A DNA stretch of 64,000 bases. Origin: DAOUTW01 sp964523575. GTDB taxonomy: Bacteria; Zixibacteria; MSB-5A5; GN15; JAAZOE01. The stretch spans positions 9,423 through 73,422 of the forward strand of contig CAZGAV010000007.1 in assembly GCA_964523575.1 (NCBI GenBank), in the 5' to 3' direction. The translations under genes and the position numbers were made by a program. This document shows positions 33,287 to 42,762 of this stretch, piece after piece. A model generated the notes under the pieces. The model was not told where the DNA came from. It saw nothing but the letters and a program-made list of their open reading frames with translations, and searched no databases. Each line of letters opens with the position of its first letter. Position 1 is the first letter of the stretch.

Positions 33287-34684
33287 TTGAAGCACTTGAA
33301 CCCGGAAATATTGAAAATCGCGCTGGAGCCGCAAGTGGTAACCGGATCAGCTGAAACGGTGCAATTATTCAGCGGTCTGTCGATCGACACCCGGACGATC
33401 AAACCGGGTGAAATCTTCTTTGCCATCGTCGGCCATAAAAACGACGGCCATAAATTTATCTTCAAGGCCTTCGAGCAGGGAGCGGCGGCGGTGGTAATCA
33501 ACCGCTCGCGCCTTGATGAGTATGCCGCCACGCCCCCGGGATTGATCTATGCGGTCGATGATACGCATGAAGCGTTGCTGAATCTGGCGGCCTATATAAG
33601 GCGGCGCACCGACGCCAGTTTTGCGGCTGTCACCGGGTCCAACGGCAAGACGACCACCAAGGAAATGTTCTATGCCATAGCCAGCATCTGCCACAAGGCT
33701 TTCCGGTCACCCGGTAACTTGAATAATCTCTACGGCCTGCCGATTTCTCTGGGCCGGATGCCGGACGATATCGAATACGCCATCTTTGAACTGGGCATCT
33801 CGGTCCCCGGTGAGATGACCCGTCTGGCGGCGGTCATCAAACCGGAACTGGCGGTGATTACCAATATCGGGCCGGCTCATCTGGAAACCCTCAAGACCAT
33901 CGAAAACGTCGTCAAAGCCAAATTCGAGTTGATCGATAACTTGCCGGTTGGCGCGGTGGTCGTCCTCAACACCGATGACCCCCTGAGCATGGCCGAGGCG
34001 GCTCGCCGCCGGCTCGATTTTGTCGGTTTCGGTATCGAGCATGCCGCCGATTTCATGGCCGAAGAAATCCAGATGAACAAAGATTTGGGATTGTCTTTCA
34101 CTGTCAAGGGGCGGAAAATCGCTATCCCGGTTTATGGCCGGGTCAATGTCTATAACGCCCTGGCGGCTATTGCCGCCTCTTCCATCTGGGGATGCGGGCC
34201 GGATGAATGGGCCAGGGGGCTGGCCGGCTTTCGGCCGATCGATATGCGACTGGAACTTGAAAATTTCCACGGCCTCCATCTGATGATCGACTGTTACAAC
34301 GCCAACCCCGGATCGGTGACCAGCGCCCTGAATTCGCTCCGGGCCTTCGATACTTCCGGAAAAAAGACTGCTGTGTTAGGCGATATGCTTGAACTGGGGC
34401 CGGAGGCGCCGGATTTTCATTTTCGCGCCGGTCAGGAAGCGGCTCGGGCGGGCGTCGATTATCTGTTCTGTTTCGGCCCTGTATCGGCGCATATCGCGAA
34501 AGGAGCCCTGGCGGCCGGCATGGATGAGAAAACAGTATTTCATTTTACCGATCATCAGGAACTTCTCCATAAGCTCCTGGACGTGATCGCCAAAGGGGAC
34601 CTGATACTGTGTAAGGGATCGCGCGGCATGGAACTGGAAAAAGTCGTAATCGGAATAAAAGGATCGGCTTTCAAGAATAACTGA
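33287..34684 (+). CDS. murF: UDP-N-acetylmuramoyl-tripeptide-D-alanyl-D-alanine ligase
   Basis: A 465-residue Mur ligase that attaches D-Ala-D-Ala to complete the pentapeptide precursor. Motifs: SIDTRTIKPGEIFFAI, P-loop VTGSNGKTTTKEMFYAI, LNNLYGLPISL, ELGISVPGEM, TNIGPAHLET, the C-terminal ligand-binding DCYNANPGSVTSAL and AVLGDMLELG. The start is TTG, with GGAG five bases upstream and directly after the murE stop. Length and order are typical. Confidence 0.96.
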   Translation: MKHLNPEILKIALEPQVVTGSAETVQLFSGLSIDTRTIKPGEIFFAIVGHKNDGHKFIFKAFEQGAAAVVINRSRLDEYAATPPGLIYAVDDTHEALLNLAAYIRRRTDASFAAVTGSNGKTTTKEMFYAIASICHKAFRSPGNLNNLYGLPISLGRMPDDIEYAIFELGISVPGEMTRLAAVIKPELAVITNIGPAHLETLKTIENVVKAKFELIDNLPVGAVVVLNTDDPLSMAEAARRRLDFVGFGIEHAADFMAEEIQMNKDLGLSFTVKGRKIAIPVYGRVNVYNALAAIAASSIWGCGPDEWARGLAGFRPIDMRLELENFHGLHLMIDCYNANPGSVTSALNSLRAFDTSGKKTAVLGDMLELGPEAPDFHFRAGQEAARAGVDYLFCFGPVSAHIAKGALAAGMDEKTVFHFTDHQELLHKLLDVIAKGDLILCKGSRGMELEKVVIGIKGSAFKNN

Positions 34685-34685
34685 T

Positions 34686-35771
34686 ATGCTGTATTACCTG
34701 TTTCAATATTTGACGAAGTATATATCGGGACTCAACCTGTTCCGATATATCACGACCCGCGCGGCCGCGGCGGCCCTTACCGCTCTGGTTATCTCCCTGA
34801 TTTTCGGCCCCATGTTTCTGCGGATACTCCATCGTTTTCAGGTCAAGGAAAAGATTCGGGAAGAGGGACCTCAAACTCATAAAGCCAAAGAAGGCACCCC
34901 GACTATGGGCGGTATCATGATTCTATTTTCCGTCCTCCTGCCGACCATCTTGTGGGCCGATCTGGCTAACCGTTTCATCCTCCTGATCCTGATGGTCACG
35001 ATCTGGATGGGCACTATCGGTTTCATGGATGATTTCCTGAAAGCCAAAAAGCGTCAACCGCGCGGACTGGTCGGGCGCAAGAAACTGGCCGGGCAGATAT
35101 TGTGCGGCCTTTTATTCGGGTTGGTGTTGTATTATTTCCCGCCCGGCGGCGCCTTCTCGAGCGACACCAGTATCCCATTCTTCAAAAATTATGTCCTCAA
35201 ATTGGGGATTCTCTATATTCCGTTTATCATTTTCGTCATCACCGGCACCTCCAATGCCGTCAATCTCACCGACGGTCTCGACGGACTGGCTATAGGCCTT
35301 TCCGCCTTCTGCTTTATCGCTTTCGCCGGCCTGACTTATATCTCCGGACGCGCCGACTTCTCCTCATATCTGGCCATCGAGTACATGCCGGGTTCGAGCG
35401 AACTGGCCGTCTATTGCGCCGCCGTAATCGGCGCCTCGCTGGGCTTTCTATGGTTCAATGCGCCTCCGGCACAGGTCTTTATGGGTGATACCGGAGCTTT
35501 GGCTCTGGGGGGTGCCTTGGGTGCCATCGCTATTCTGATCAAAAAGGAATTGTTACTGGTAATCGTGGGCGGCGTATTTGTGGCCGAGGCTTTGTCGGTC
35601 ATCCTGCAGGTGGCCTCCTATCGTCTCCGGACCAAACGGATATTCAAAATGGCGCCGCTTCACCATCACTTTGAACTTTTGGGGTGGAAAGAATCGAAAG
35701 TCGTCGTCCGTTTCTGGATCGTCGGCGCTATTTTCGCCCTGTTAACCCTGAGCACGTTGAAAATACGATGA
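34686..35771 (+). CDS. mraY: Phospho-N-acetylmuramoyl-pentapeptide-transferase
   Basis: A 361-residue polytopic inner-membrane enzyme that makes lipid I from UDP-MurNAc-pentapeptide and undecaprenyl phosphate. Family blocks: QTHKAKEGTPTMGGIMI, the catalytic aspartates in FMDDFLKAKK, NAVNLTDGLDGLAIG and VFMGDTGALALGGALG, and the histidine motif PLHHHFELLGWKE. About ten hydrophobic segments are visible. Its stop overlaps the murD ATG (ATGA). Confidence 0.97.
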   Translation: MLYYLFQYLTKYISGLNLFRYITTRAAAAALTALVISLIFGPMFLRILHRFQVKEKIREEGPQTHKAKEGTPTMGGIMILFSVLLPTILWADLANRFILLILMVTIWMGTIGFMDDFLKAKKRQPRGLVGRKKLAGQILCGLLFGLVLYYFPPGGAFSSDTSIPFFKNYVLKLGILYIPFIIFVITGTSNAVNLTDGLDGLAIGLSAFCFIAFAGLTYISGRADFSSYLAIEYMPGSSELAVYCAAVIGASLGFLWFNAPPAQVFMGDTGALALGGALGAIAILIKKELLLVIVGGVFVAEALSVILQVASYRLRTKRIFKMAPLHHHFELLGWKESKVVVRFWIVGAIFALLTLSTLKIR

Positions 35772-37174
35772 ACCGAATCGATCGCATAAAAGGCCGCAAC
35801 ATCGGCATTATCGGCATGGCCCGGTCGGGCGTGGCCGCCGCCCTGCTGGTATCGGAACTGGAAGGTATACCTTTTGTCTCCGATGTTCTGCCGTCCGAGG
35901 AATTGCAGGAAGTCCTGCCCCGACTGGAGGAACGGAAGATCGCTTATGAATGCGGTGGTCACAGCGACCGCCTGCTTCAATGCGATTTCCTGATTGTGTC
36001 TCCGGGGGTGATCGATACGCTTGACATTGTGCAAAAAGCGGCCATGGCCGGAATTCCGATCTTTTCGGAAATCGAACTGGCCTATTGGGTCTGTCAGGGC
36101 CGAATCCTGGCCGTCACCGGGTCGAACGGCAAGACCACGACCACCGCGCTCCTGGGCGAGATATGCAAAGCTTCCGGGAGACCGACGGTTGTCGGAGGCA
36201 ACATCGGGACGCCGTTTTCCAAAGTGGCCCGCCGGGTTCACGAAGATGGTTTGGCCGTTATCGAGGTTTCGTCTTTCCAACTGGAACGGATCGAGCAATT
36301 CGCTCCCTATGTCGGCATCCTGCTGAACCTGACCCCGGATCATCTTGACCGATATAAATCATTTGACCGGTACTGCAATGCCAAGTATCGGATGTTCGAG
36401 AATCAGACGGCCGATCATTATGCTGTTCTCAACGCCGACGACCCGGTCACCCAGACCCGCTCCTTTGACTATCGCAGTCATCAATTGGTTTTTTCCATAG
36501 ATGAGAATAAATATTCTGACCAGACGGCGGAAGGCGTCCTGCAGAGGGGAGAGAGGCTTGTCGCCCGTTTGGCCGGGAAGGACATCGACATCATTGATAT
36601 CAATCGCATACGCATTCCCGGACCGCATAACCGGGCCAATGCCGCCGCGGCGTCGGCGGCGGCCCTGGTATGCGGCATCGAACCCGATACCATCGCGGCC
36701 GTTCTGGAACGTTTTGCCGGTGTTGAACATCGTCTGGAAGACGTCGCCGTGATCGGGGGAGTGCGTTTTGTCAACGATTCCAAGGGAACCAACGTCGATG
36801 CCGTCATCGTGGCCCTCAAATCCATGACCGGCCGGGTCAACCTGATTGCCGGCGGGCGCGACAAAGAAGGCGATTTCACCAGACTTCTCCCGGAAGCCAA
36901 AGGCAAAGTGGAAAACCTGATTCTTCTGGGCGAGGCCAAAGATAAAATATTCGAACAGATGGGTCGGCATATCCCGGTCGTCATGGCGACCACCATGCTC
37001 GATGCCGTAACCAAGGCTTTTGAACTGTCGCATTCCGGTGATACCGTTCTGCTTTCGCCGGGTTGCGCCAGTTTCGATATGTACCGGAATTTCGAGGAGC
37101 GGGGAAAAGATTTCAAGAGTATCGTGGCCAAACTGAAAAATGGAAAAGGAAGCGGGACAACCGTTGAGGCGTAA
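35768..37174 (+). CDS. murD: UDP-N-acetylmuramoyl-L-alanine-D-glutamate ligase
   Basis: A 468-residue ligase adding D-Glu to UDP-MurNAc-L-Ala. The start ATG at 35768 overlaps the mraY stop; an earlier in-frame start inside mraY is not needed. Motifs: N-terminal NIGIIGMARSGVAAA, P-loop AVTGSNGKTTTTALLGE, EVSSFQLERIEQF, LTPDHLDRY, EHRLEDVAVIGGVRFVNDSKGTN and LSPGCASFDMYRNFEERG. It overlaps ftsW by 35 nt if ftsW starts at its first ATG. Confidence 0.96.
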   Translation: MNRIDRIKGRNIGIIGMARSGVAAALLVSELEGIPFVSDVLPSEELQEVLPRLEERKIAYECGGHSDRLLQCDFLIVSPGVIDTLDIVQKAAMAGIPIFSEIELAYWVCQGRILAVTGSNGKTTTTALLGEICKASGRPTVVGGNIGTPFSKVARRVHEDGLAVIEVSSFQLERIEQFAPYVGILLNLTPDHLDRYKSFDRYCNAKYRMFENQTADHYAVLNADDPVTQTRSFDYRSHQLVFSIDENKYSDQTAEGVLQRGERLVARLAGKDIDIIDINRIRIPGPHNRANAAAASAAALVCGIEPDTIAAVLERFAGVEHRLEDVAVIGGVRFVNDSKGTNVDAVIVALKSMTGRVNLIAGGRDKEGDFTRLLPEAKGKVENLILLGEAKDKIFEQMGRHIPVVMATTMLDAVTKAFELSHSGDTVLLSPGCASFDMYRNFEERGKDFKSIVAKLKNGKGSGTTVEA

Positions 37175-38270
37175 AGACCAAAATATCGATTTTCTGTTGT
37201 TTCTGATGGTTGCGGCGCTGATCCTGATCGGCACCGTCATGGTCTATTCGTCGTCGAGCGCTATCGCCGACGGCAGTGAAAAATTTTCCAGTCACGCCTT
37301 CTTTCTCAAGCGGCAACTGATCTGGCTTTGTCTGGCTTTTGTAACCATGCTGATCACCGCCAGTATCAATCTTGATCACATCCGCCGCCTGATCGTGCCC
37401 GCCATGCTGGCCAGCTTCCTCCTGCTGGTGGTCGTCTTCTTGACGCCCCAGATTCGTGACACTCATCGCTGGCTGTCAGTGGGACCGATTACCCTGCAAC
37501 CCTCGGAACTGTTTAAATTCATGCTGGTCTTTTATCTGGCTCATTCTCTCTCCCAAAAGGGCCGCCATCTGGACGACGTCCGTTCCTATCTCTGGCCTTA
37601 TGGCCCGATCATAGGCCTCGGCGCCCTCCTGATTATTCTCGAACCCGATCTCGGATCGGTGCTCGTTCTGGGAGCCACGGCTATTCTGATCCTGTTTCTG
37701 GCCGGAGCCCGCCTGACCCATATGGTCCTGGCTATTGGCAGTTCGTCGCTGGCCGTCTATCTTCTGGTCTTTGTCCTCGGCTATAAAAAATCCCGGGTGG
37801 ACAGTTATCTGGCCTCGCTGGCCGATCCCATGCAAGCTCCCCATCAGGTCAAACAGGCGATTCTGTCGCTGGCCAACGGCGGCATTTTTGGAGTCGGTTT
37901 GGGAAACGGCGTGTTCAAACAATTTTTCCTGCCCGAGCCTCATACCGATTTCATCTTCGCCTCGATCGGCGAAGAACTGGGTTTGCTGGGTCTGACAATT
38001 ACGCTGGCCCTGTTGCTGGGCGTTATCTGGCGCGGCCTTAAAATCGCATCGCGGCAGGATGACCGTTATCGCTTCCTGCTGGCGACCGGCCTCACGGTCT
38101 GTCTGGCGGTCAATATCATCATCAATATCGCCGTCGTTCTGGGCATGATTCCGACGACCGGGCTGACCCTTCCTTTCTTAAGTTATGGTGGTTCCTCGCT
38201 GGTCATGTCATCGGCTGCCATCGGCGTCCTCCTCAATCTCTCGCGGGGGAAAGCGAGGCCGGTATGGTGA
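37140..38270 (+). CDS. ftsW: Septal peptidoglycan polymerase FtsW (SEDS family)
   Basis: A 376-residue protein with about ten transmembrane segments. SEDS motifs include GTVMVYSSSSA, LQPSELFKFMLVFYLAH, LEPDLGSVLVLGATA, a long extracytoplasmic loop and the C-terminal TTGLTLPFLSYGGSSLV. FtsW polymerises glycan strands with its cognate class B PBP, the ftsI product here. The start is uncertain: the ATG at 37140 overlaps murD by 35 nt, while a TTG at 37164 would start the protein eight residues later, closer to the first membrane segment. Confidence 0.95.
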   Translation: MEKEAGQPLRRKDQNIDFLLFLMVAALILIGTVMVYSSSSAIADGSEKFSSHAFFLKRQLIWLCLAFVTMLITASINLDHIRRLIVPAMLASFLLLVVVFLTPQIRDTHRWLSVGPITLQPSELFKFMLVFYLAHSLSQKGRHLDDVRSYLWPYGPIIGLGALLIILEPDLGSVLVLGATAILILFLAGARLTHMVLAIGSSSLAVYLLVFVLGYKKSRVDSYLASLADPMQAPHQVKQAILSLANGGIFGVGLGNGVFKQFFLPEPHTDFIFASIGEELGLLGLTITLALLLGVIWRGLKIASRQDDRYRFLLATGLTVCLAVNIIINIAVVLGMIPTTGLTLPFLSYGGSSLVMSSAAIGVLLNLSRGKARPVW

Positions 38271-39394
38271 GGGCTTTGTTTGCAGGAGGCGGCACCGGCG
38301 GACATCTGTTCCCGGCCATCGCCATCGCGCAGGAGATGACGGCTCAGGATCCCCGATGCCGGATCGAATTTATCGGCACCCGTTATGGGATCGAATATCG
38401 GATGCAGGATACTCTTGGTTATCCCCTGAATACCATCGCCATCCGTGGACTTTCCCGGAAACTGTCTCTGTCCCTGCTGGCTTTCCCCTTCCGGCTGATA
38501 ATCTCGATTTTCCAGTCGTTGCGACTGTGCGCCCGCTTCAAACCGGATGTGGTTATCGGCACCGGCGGCTATGTGGCCGGACCGGCCATTATCGCGGCGG
38601 CCATCAAGGGCATCCCCCGGGTATTGCAGGAACAAAACAGTTTTCCCGGATTGGTGACTCGCAAAATGGCGACCCGCACCAATATGATTTTCACCGCCTA
38701 CAAGAAAGCCGAAGAATATCTGCCCTCGGGCGTGACCTGCAAACGGCTGGGTAATCCGATCCGTCGTTCGGTGATCTCGGGTGATCGGGCCGAGGCTATC
38801 AGGAAACTGGGCCTCGAAAACGACCGCAAAACGATTCTGATTCTGGGCGGCTCCCAGGGCGCGTCCCGAATAAATCAGGCGGTTTTGAAAAGCTTGCCGC
38901 ATCTTGATGACAAGATGCAGTTAATCTGGCAATGCGGGAAAAGGGATTACAAGGATGTGGCCGCACGGCTAAACAAAAAGGAATTTGTAATTTCCCTTTT
39001 CCCGTTTTCAAATGAAATGCAGGCTGTCTATGCCGCGGCTGATCTGGCCATAGCTCGGGCCGGCGCTTTGACCATCGCCGAGCTGACCGCCTGCGGCATT
39101 CCCTCGATTCTGATACCATACCCTTATGCCACGGTCGACCATCAGACACATAACGCCGCCGAGGTTCTGGCGGCCGGCGCTGCCGAAGTGGTTCGCGACG
39201 CCGACCTGGACGGAATCGAAATTTTAAAAATGGCGGTAGATATTATGCGCTCCGACCGCCTTGAAACCATGCGAAAAGCCGCGCGTTCTCTGGGACGCCC
39301 TGAGGCGGCGGCCGATATCGCCCGTGAAATTTTGCATCTTGCCGGATATGAAAGGACTCAAATTGATTCAAACCATCAAGACGGCGCCGATTGA
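38264..39394 (+). CDS. murG: UDP-N-acetylglucosamine-N-acetylmuramyl-(pentapeptide) pyrophosphoryl-undecaprenol GlcNAc transferase
   Basis: A 376-residue GT28 enzyme making lipid II at the inner face of the membrane. The N-terminal glycine-rich loop FAGGGTGGHLFPAIAIA, GTGGYVAGPAIIAA, LQEQNSFPGLVTR, KRLGNPIRRSV, ILGGSQGASRINQAV and ARAGALTIAELTACGIPSILIPYP are all diagnostic. It starts within the last codons of ftsW. Confidence 0.97.
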   Translation: MVRALFAGGGTGGHLFPAIAIAQEMTAQDPRCRIEFIGTRYGIEYRMQDTLGYPLNTIAIRGLSRKLSLSLLAFPFRLIISIFQSLRLCARFKPDVVIGTGGYVAGPAIIAAAIKGIPRVLQEQNSFPGLVTRKMATRTNMIFTAYKKAEEYLPSGVTCKRLGNPIRRSVISGDRAEAIRKLGLENDRKTILILGGSQGASRINQAVLKSLPHLDDKMQLIWQCGKRDYKDVAARLNKKEFVISLFPFSNEMQAVYAAADLAIARAGALTIAELTACGIPSILIPYPYATVDHQTHNAAEVLAAGAAEVVRDADLDGIEILKMAVDIMRSDRLETMRKAARSLGRPEAAADIAREILHLAGYERTQIDSNHQDGAD

Positions 39395-39413
39395 GCAATT
39401 TGGAAGATCGAAT

Positions 39414-40796
39414 ATGATATTTGCAAAATATAAAAATCTGCATTTCGTCGGCATAGGCGGAGCCGGGATGTCGGGGATGGCCAAAATCCTCCATAACCTG
39501 GGCTACAATATCTCCGGTTCGGACAACACGCCCACGGAAGTGACTGAGCATCTGGAATCTCTTGGCATTCGAGTCTATTCCGGACACAGCGCTCAGCAGG
39601 TGGCCGGGGCCGATCTGGTGGTTATCTCGTCGGCCGTCAACGAATCCAACCCGGAAGTGGCCGAGGCCCTTGAGCGGGGCATACCGGTCATTAAGCGGGC
39701 CGAGATGCTCGGTGAACTGATGCGTCTAAAATTTTCTGTCGGTATCGCCGGTTCGCACGGCAAAACGACGACCACGGCCATGCTGGGGAAAATCCTTTCT
39801 AAGACGGCTCTCGATCCGACCGTCCTCATCGGCGGACGGGCGGTGGAGTCCGATTCCGGCGGTCTTCTCGGCAAGGGCGATATCATGGTCGCCGAGGCCG
39901 ATGAATTCGATCGTTCCTTTCTTAAAATGTTTCCGACCATTGCGGTCATAACTAATATTGAGGAAGACCATCTCGACTGCTACGATGACCTCGATGATCT
40001 GCTGGCGACCTTCGCCCAGTATATCAGCCGGGTACCGTTCTATGGCTCGGTCGTGATTCCCGATTTCGACCGCAATGTCGCCCGCATCCGCGACGGTATC
40101 AAGCGCCCGGTCGTCACTTTCGGTTTCGATCCCACAGCCGATATCCGGGCCGAAAACATTGTTTTCACCGGCTATGGATCGCGCTTCGATCTGATCGTCC
40201 GGGGCCAATCACGGGGCACCTTGTCCCTGCGTATTCCGGGCCGTTTCAATATCGCCAACGCCCTGGCGGCGGCTGCGGCGGCGCTGGAGATAGACGTTCC
40301 GATGACCGCTATCGAAGAAGGCTTGCGGGAATTCCGCGGCGTCGGACGACGTTTCGAAATCGTCGGCCAGGCTCGGGGAGTCACTGTCGTCGACGACTAC
40401 GCCCATCACCCCAGCGAAGTGGCCGCGACCCTCGATGGCATTCACGAGACCAAACCGGATAATGCCGGAAAGATAATCGCCGTTTTTCAACCGCATCTTT
40501 TCAGCCGCACCCGGGATTTCTACCGGCAGTTTGCTGAGGCTTTACATCACGCCGATCTGGCTCTGGTCGTGGATATTTACCCGGCGCGGGAAAAACCGAT
40601 TCCAGGAATCACGGCGGCTATGATCGCCGATTACGCCGAATCGATTGGATATAAAAATGTCAGATATATCGGACTCAAGGAAAACGCCATAGAGGAAGCG
40701 GCCGGTGTGGCCCATGAGGGCGATCTGATTATCACTATGGGTGCGGGCGATATCTTTCGCATTAACGGCAAACTTATCAAGAAACTCAGCGAGTGA
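39414..40796 (+). CDS. murC: UDP-N-acetylmuramate-L-alanine ligase
   Basis: A 460-residue ligase adding the first stem residue, L-Ala. The ATG at 39414 follows a TTTGGAAG ribosome region and gives the expected N-terminus NLHFVGIGGAGMSGMAKILH; an in-frame extension upstream would lie inside murG. Other blocks: SGSDNTPTEVTEHLE, P-loop IAGSHGKTTTTAMLGKIL, VAEADEFDRSFLKMFP, NIEEDHLDCYDD, VDDYAHHPSEVAATL, and QPHLFSRTRDFYRQFAEAL. murB and ddl, often next in this cluster, are absent here. Confidence 0.96.
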   Translation: MIFAKYKNLHFVGIGGAGMSGMAKILHNLGYNISGSDNTPTEVTEHLESLGIRVYSGHSAQQVAGADLVVISSAVNESNPEVAEALERGIPVIKRAEMLGELMRLKFSVGIAGSHGKTTTTAMLGKILSKTALDPTVLIGGRAVESDSGGLLGKGDIMVAEADEFDRSFLKMFPTIAVITNIEEDHLDCYDDLDDLLATFAQYISRVPFYGSVVIPDFDRNVARIRDGIKRPVVTFGFDPTADIRAENIVFTGYGSRFDLIVRGQSRGTLSLRIPGRFNIANALAAAAAALEIDVPMTAIEEGLREFRGVGRRFEIVGQARGVTVVDDYAHHPSEVAATLDGIHETKPDNAGKIIAVFQPHLFSRTRDFYRQFAEALHHADLALVVDIYPAREKPIPGITAAMIADYAESIGYKNVRYIGLKENAIEEAAGVAHEGDLIITMGAGDIFRINGKLIKKLSE

Positions 40797-41503
40797 TTGT
40801 TGTGGGTATCAGAAAAAAATACTGGTGGTATCTGGCGGCGACGGTGATGATGACCGGGCTGATGGCTTTCGTCCAACTGTCGCCGGTTTTTGCGGTTCGC
40901 CGGACCGAGATCCGGGGACCCTTCGCCGAAAAACTGGATAAATATTCCAATGAATGCCTGCGGTCGGGCGAAAACCTCTTTCGACTCGACCGCAAAGCTC
41001 TGGCCGGTCAGATGCTCACCTCCGACAAGGTCGAAAAAGTGTATTTGTCGTATTCCCTGCCCCATGGTCTTTGCGCCGAGGTCAATCGCTTCGATCCGGC
41101 CGCGCTGGTTTTGATTGACGGCCTCTATGGCCTCGATTGTCATTGCCGGCTTCTACCCTTCGATTCGGCCTGGAAAAACATCGACCTGCCGATTTTGACA
41201 GGATTAAAAAATTGCCGACTGTTCAAGACCCCGCCCGATTTCAGGCTGGCGGGAGTGATGTCGGGGCTCCTCGAAATCAAGGATAATATGCCTGAATTGT
41301 ACCGGCAGATCGCGGAAATAGATTTTTCGGATAACGTGTATGTCAGCATCTATCTCACGACCGGGACCGACCGTTACCTGGCTACCACCCGGGATTTCAC
41401 GGCTCAACTGATAAAACTGGACATCGCCCGACGGACGGTGACCCGGTCGGATAATGGATGCTACAATTTGTCATATGACGGGTTGGTTATCAGGCAGAGG
41501 TAA
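40793..41503 (+). CDS. ftsQ: Cell division protein FtsQ/DivIB
   Basis: A 236-residue bitopic protein: a short cytoplasmic part (GIRKKYW), one membrane segment (about residues 10-30) and a periplasmic part beginning with a POTRA-like domain (FAVRRTEIRGPFAEKLDKYS), then a beta-rich region. Sequence conservation is modest, but position between murC and ftsA, length and topology fit well. FtsQ links early and late divisome proteins with FtsL and FtsB. The GTG start overlaps the murC stop; a second GTG three codons later (40802) is possible. Confidence 0.88.
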   Translation: MIVVGIRKKYWWYLAATVMMTGLMAFVQLSPVFAVRRTEIRGPFAEKLDKYSNECLRSGENLFRLDRKALAGQMLTSDKVEKVYLSYSLPHGLCAEVNRFDPAALVLIDGLYGLDCHCRLLPFDSAWKNIDLPILTGLKNCRLFKTPPDFRLAGVMSGLLEIKDNMPELYRQIAEIDFSDNVYVSIYLTTGTDRYLATTRDFTAQLIKLDIARRTVTRSDNGCYNLSYDGLVIRQR

Positions 41504-41515
41504 TAAAGGAGAGGC

Positions 41516-42739
41516 ATGTCGCAAACACGAATAATAACCGGCCTCGATATCGGGACCACCAAGACGGCCGCCATCATCGCCGAAATCGAACCGGGCGAAG
41601 AAACGCCCCGGCTGGTCGGCCTGGGCATGGTGCCTTCGGAAGGCATTCGCCGCGGCGTCGTGGTCGATCTCGAAAAGACTGTCCGTTCCATTTCCAAGGC
41701 AATTTCCGACGCCGAGTTGATGGCCGGGGTTGACGTGGAGCATGTCATCGCCGGCATGGCCGGCGACCATATTCGCTCCATCAACTCGCATGGAGTGATT
41801 GCCGTATCGCGGAGCGACAATGAAATTACCGAAACCGATGTCGAACGTGTCATCGCCGCCGCCCGCGCCGTCGCCATCCCTGCCGACCGCGAGATTATCC
41901 ATGTTTTGCCTCAGGAATTTATCATCGATGAGCAGACCGGCATCAAGGTTCCGGTCGGGATGTCGGGCGTCCGCCTCGAAGCCGAAGTGCATATCGTCAC
42001 CGCCGCCGCCACCGCCGTCCGCAATATATATCGGGCCATCAATCGTTGCGAACTGGAGGTTGAGGCCCTGGTGCTCGAATCGCTGGCTTCGAGTTATGCC
42101 CTGTTAACCGACGAGGAGCAGGAACTGGGCGTGGCCGTTGTCGACATCGGCGGCGGTACCGCCGACGTCGCCGTCTATTTCGACAGTTCCATCCGCTATA
42201 CCTCGACCGTTCCTCTGGGCGGCAAAAACGTCACCAATGACATCGCCATCGGTCTGCGGACGCCGATCGATCAGGCGGAAGATATAAAAATCAAGTATGG
42301 GGCGGCCATACCGTCGCTGGTGGACGCCGACGAGATGATTTCCGTACCGGGGGTCGGCACCCGTTCGACCCGCGATATTTCGCGCAACGTCCTGGCCTCG
42401 ATTATCGGCCCGCGCATGGAAGAAATCCTGACGATGGCCCAGCGGGAGATCAAGAAAGCCAATTATCCCGAAACCCTGGCCGCCGGCGTGGTTCTGACCG
42501 GCGGCGGGTCTCTGATGCCCGGAACCATAGAGATGGCCGAACAAATTTTCGACATGCCGGTCAAGATCGGTATCCCCCGGGGCTTCGACGGACTGACCGA
42601 TATGGCCGATTCACCTATCCACGCCACCGGAATCGGACTGATACAGTACGGCGTCCGGCACGGTGAGGAAGTGGCGCGCAAAAGCAAAACCAGGGGAATC
42701 CTGAGAAAAATTGAAAAATGGTTTAACGAACATTTTTAA
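41516..42739 (+). CDS. ftsA: Cell division protein FtsA
   Basis: A 407-residue actin-like ATPase that tethers FtsZ to the membrane. Motifs: phosphate-1 ITGLDIGTTKTAAIIAEI, the 1C domain with GVVVDLEKTVRSISKAI, phosphate-2 AVVDIGGGTADVAVY, GGKNVTNDIAIGL, and adenosine loop VLTGGGSLMPG. The C-terminus RGILRKIEKWFNEHF is a clear amphipathic membrane-targeting helix. AAAGGAGAGG precedes the start. ftsZ follows after 23 nt. Confidence 0.97.
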   Translation: MSQTRIITGLDIGTTKTAAIIAEIEPGEETPRLVGLGMVPSEGIRRGVVVDLEKTVRSISKAISDAELMAGVDVEHVIAGMAGDHIRSINSHGVIAVSRSDNEITETDVERVIAAARAVAIPADREIIHVLPQEFIIDEQTGIKVPVGMSGVRLEAEVHIVTAAATAVRNIYRAINRCELEVEALVLESLASSYALLTDEEQELGVAVVDIGGGTADVAVYFDSSIRYTSTVPLGGKNVTNDIAIGLRTPIDQAEDIKIKYGAAIPSLVDADEMISVPGVGTRSTRDISRNVLASIIGPRMEEILTMAQREIKKANYPETLAAGVVLTGGGSLMPGTIEMAEQIFDMPVKIGIPRGFDGLTDMADSPIHATGIGLIQYGVRHGEEVARKSKTRGILRKIEKWFNEHF

Positions 42740-42762
42740 TAGAGCTTTATGAGGAGGATGCT

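Noticed and set aside
36359..37240. Minus-strand frame of about 290 codons opposite murD and ftsW
   Set aside because: Overlaps two certain dcw genes and shows low-complexity, non-family product.
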